Assembly (NCBI GenBank): GCA_903864485.1
Contig: CAIPGD010000184.1
Span: forward strand, 1 to 7,589
Origin: an uncultured bacterium
Lineage (GTDB): Bacteria; Pseudomonadota; Gammaproteobacteria; Burkholderiales; Burkholderiaceae_E
DNA: 7,589 nucleotides
Reading direction: 5' to 3'
Positions 6,646-7,589 of the stretch are shown here, piece by piece; the stretch's first letter is position 1, and the number at the start of each line of letters is the position of its first letter. A program made the position numbers and the translations under genes. A model generated the notes under the pieces. It saw only the letters and a program-made list of their open reading frames with translations. It searched no databases and had not been told where the DNA came from.

Positions 6646-7589
6646 GCCCCCGCAGCCACCAGAGCCCCCACAGCCCCCAAAGTCTCCATCTGCGGCGCTT
6701 ATGGCCGCTGGCCGCGGTCCTGATGTTGGCGGCTTGCGCCGCTGTAGGCCCCGATTACAAACGCCCGGAAACCGCACTCGATCCGAGTTTTATTGGGGCA
6801 TCGAACACGGATCCAGTCCCCAATATCAGCGATTTCTGGCGCGGGTTTGGCGACGCTAAATTGAATGCGCTCATTGAACGTGCGCTCGCGGCCAATGGCG
6901 ACGTGAAGTTGGCCCAGGCCCGGTTGCAGGAGGCGCGTGCCGGCCAGGACGAGGCCGGTGCCGCTTTTTTGCCCGGTGTTGATCTGAACACCAGCGCGAC
7001 TCAAGCCATTCAGCCGATCACGCTTCGGCCGGGTGCGACGCGAGAAGCTCGCACGGGGGACACCTACGATGCCAGCTTCATTGCCAATTGGGAGCTCGAC
7101 CTTTTCGGGCGGCTGCGTCGTGGAAGCGAGGCTGCCAACGCGCGAGCCGGCGCGAGCGTTGCTAGCCTGGCGGCGGCAAAGACATCCGTGTCAGCCGAAG
7201 TTGCGCGCAATTACCTTGAACTCAGGGGTCTGCAGCAACGTCTCGACTTCACCAAAGGGGCCCTCGTTAATCAGCGCGAAACGCTAAAGTTCACGCAGGT
7301 TCGGGTCGAGAACGGTCGGGGGACTCCGCTAGACCTCGCGCGCGCCCGCACGCTGGTTGCGTCCACCGAGGCCGCTCTACCAGCGCTGCAGGCTTCGATC
7401 GAGCGAACGGTTTTTCGCATCGCCTCCCTCACCGCACAACCCCCGCGCTTGCTGCTCCAAGAGCTGGCCGCTCCAGCGCCCCTGCCTAGCTTACCGGTGA
7501 CGGATTTGTCCAAGCTGCCGGTCGGAGTGCCTGAACAGTGGTTGCAACGGCGTCCAGATCTCATCGCCGCAGAGCGCCAGCTCGCTGCA
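6642..7589 (+). CDS. RND outer-membrane factor lipoprotein (OprM/OprN/NodT family), 3' end beyond window
   Basis: The first 316 codons of an outer-membrane channel of the TolC superfamily are present; relatives run to about 460-490 residues, so roughly a third is missing at the window end. The lipobox Leu-Ala-Ala-Cys ends at Cys32 and is followed by A-A-V-G-P-D-Y-K-R-P, the standard beginning of mature NodT-type channels. The first outer-membrane-efflux domain covers about 60-270, with W-E-L-D-L-F-G-R-L-R-R near its middle, and the second begins near the end with the family motif Q-R-R-P-D-L (302-307). The start overlaps the pump stop by four bases (ATGA), and a strong GGAGG at 6631-6635 lies six bases upstream. 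The N-region before the hydrophobic core is unusually long and Ser/Pro/His-rich. It should complete the tripartite pump with the two genes before it. Confidence 0.93.
   Translation, partial: MSPRSHQSPHSPQSLHLRRLWPLAAVLMLAACAAVGPDYKRPETALDPSFIGASNTDPVPNISDFWRGFGDAKLNALIERALAANGDVKLAQARLQEARAGQDEAGAAFLPGVDLNTSATQAIQPITLRPGATREARTGDTYDASFIANWELDLFGRLRRGSEAANARAGASVASLAAAKTSVSAEVARNYLELRGLQQRLDFTKGALVNQRETLKFTQVRVENGRGTPLDLARARTLVASTEAALPALQASIERTVFRIASLTAQPPRLLLQELAAPAPLPSLPVTDLSKLPVGVPEQWLQRRPDLIAAERQLAA

Overview
The window comes from a moderately GC-rich Gram-negative bacterium. Lipoprotein signals, a complete RND efflux pump with its outer-membrane factor, an outer-membrane beta-barrel-type C-terminus and a Fur box all point to a proteobacterium, probably gamma or beta. 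I cannot place it more precisely from sequence alone. It holds two divergent gene clusters that share a control region of about 180 to 250 bases. I see no RNA genes, insertion sequences or CRISPR arrays.

Left cluster, minus strand (2056 down to about 135). A promoter with a well-formed Fur operator over its spacer and -35 element drives a secreted cupredoxin-like protein (1626-1973). Next come an FTR1-family iron permease with both REXXE motifs (766-1620) and a secreted protein that looks like an outer-membrane beta-barrel (161-790). The three genes are tightly packed: the permease start lies at the cupredoxin stop, and the barrel gene starts inside the end of the permease gene. Together they look like an iron-starvation-induced ferrous-iron uptake unit. 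The cupredoxin would act in the periplasm, the permease in the inner membrane, and the third protein possibly in the outer membrane. The third gene is damaged: its frame ends early, while the expected C-terminus ending in Phe sits in another frame just downstream (135-182). A perfect 9-bp repeat (3 copies) lies where the permease ends and the barrel signal peptide begins.

Right cluster, plus strand (2223 to the window end). This is a classical tripartite RND multidrug efflux operon of the MexEF-OprN/OqxAB type: a lipoprotein membrane-fusion adaptor (2223-3386), a full-length inner-membrane proton/drug antiporter (3397-6645) and an outer-membrane-factor lipoprotein cut off by the window end (6642-7589). 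The genes are 10 bp apart and then overlap by 4 bp, so they are probably co-transcribed and assemble into one envelope-spanning pump. No regulator gene for the pump is present in the window.

The parts worth a second look are the broken barrel gene, the dual-frame 9-bp repeat, the Fur-controlled promoter facing an efflux operon, and the unusual partner set of the FTR1 permease (no P19, EfeO, EfeB or ferredoxin gene visible).
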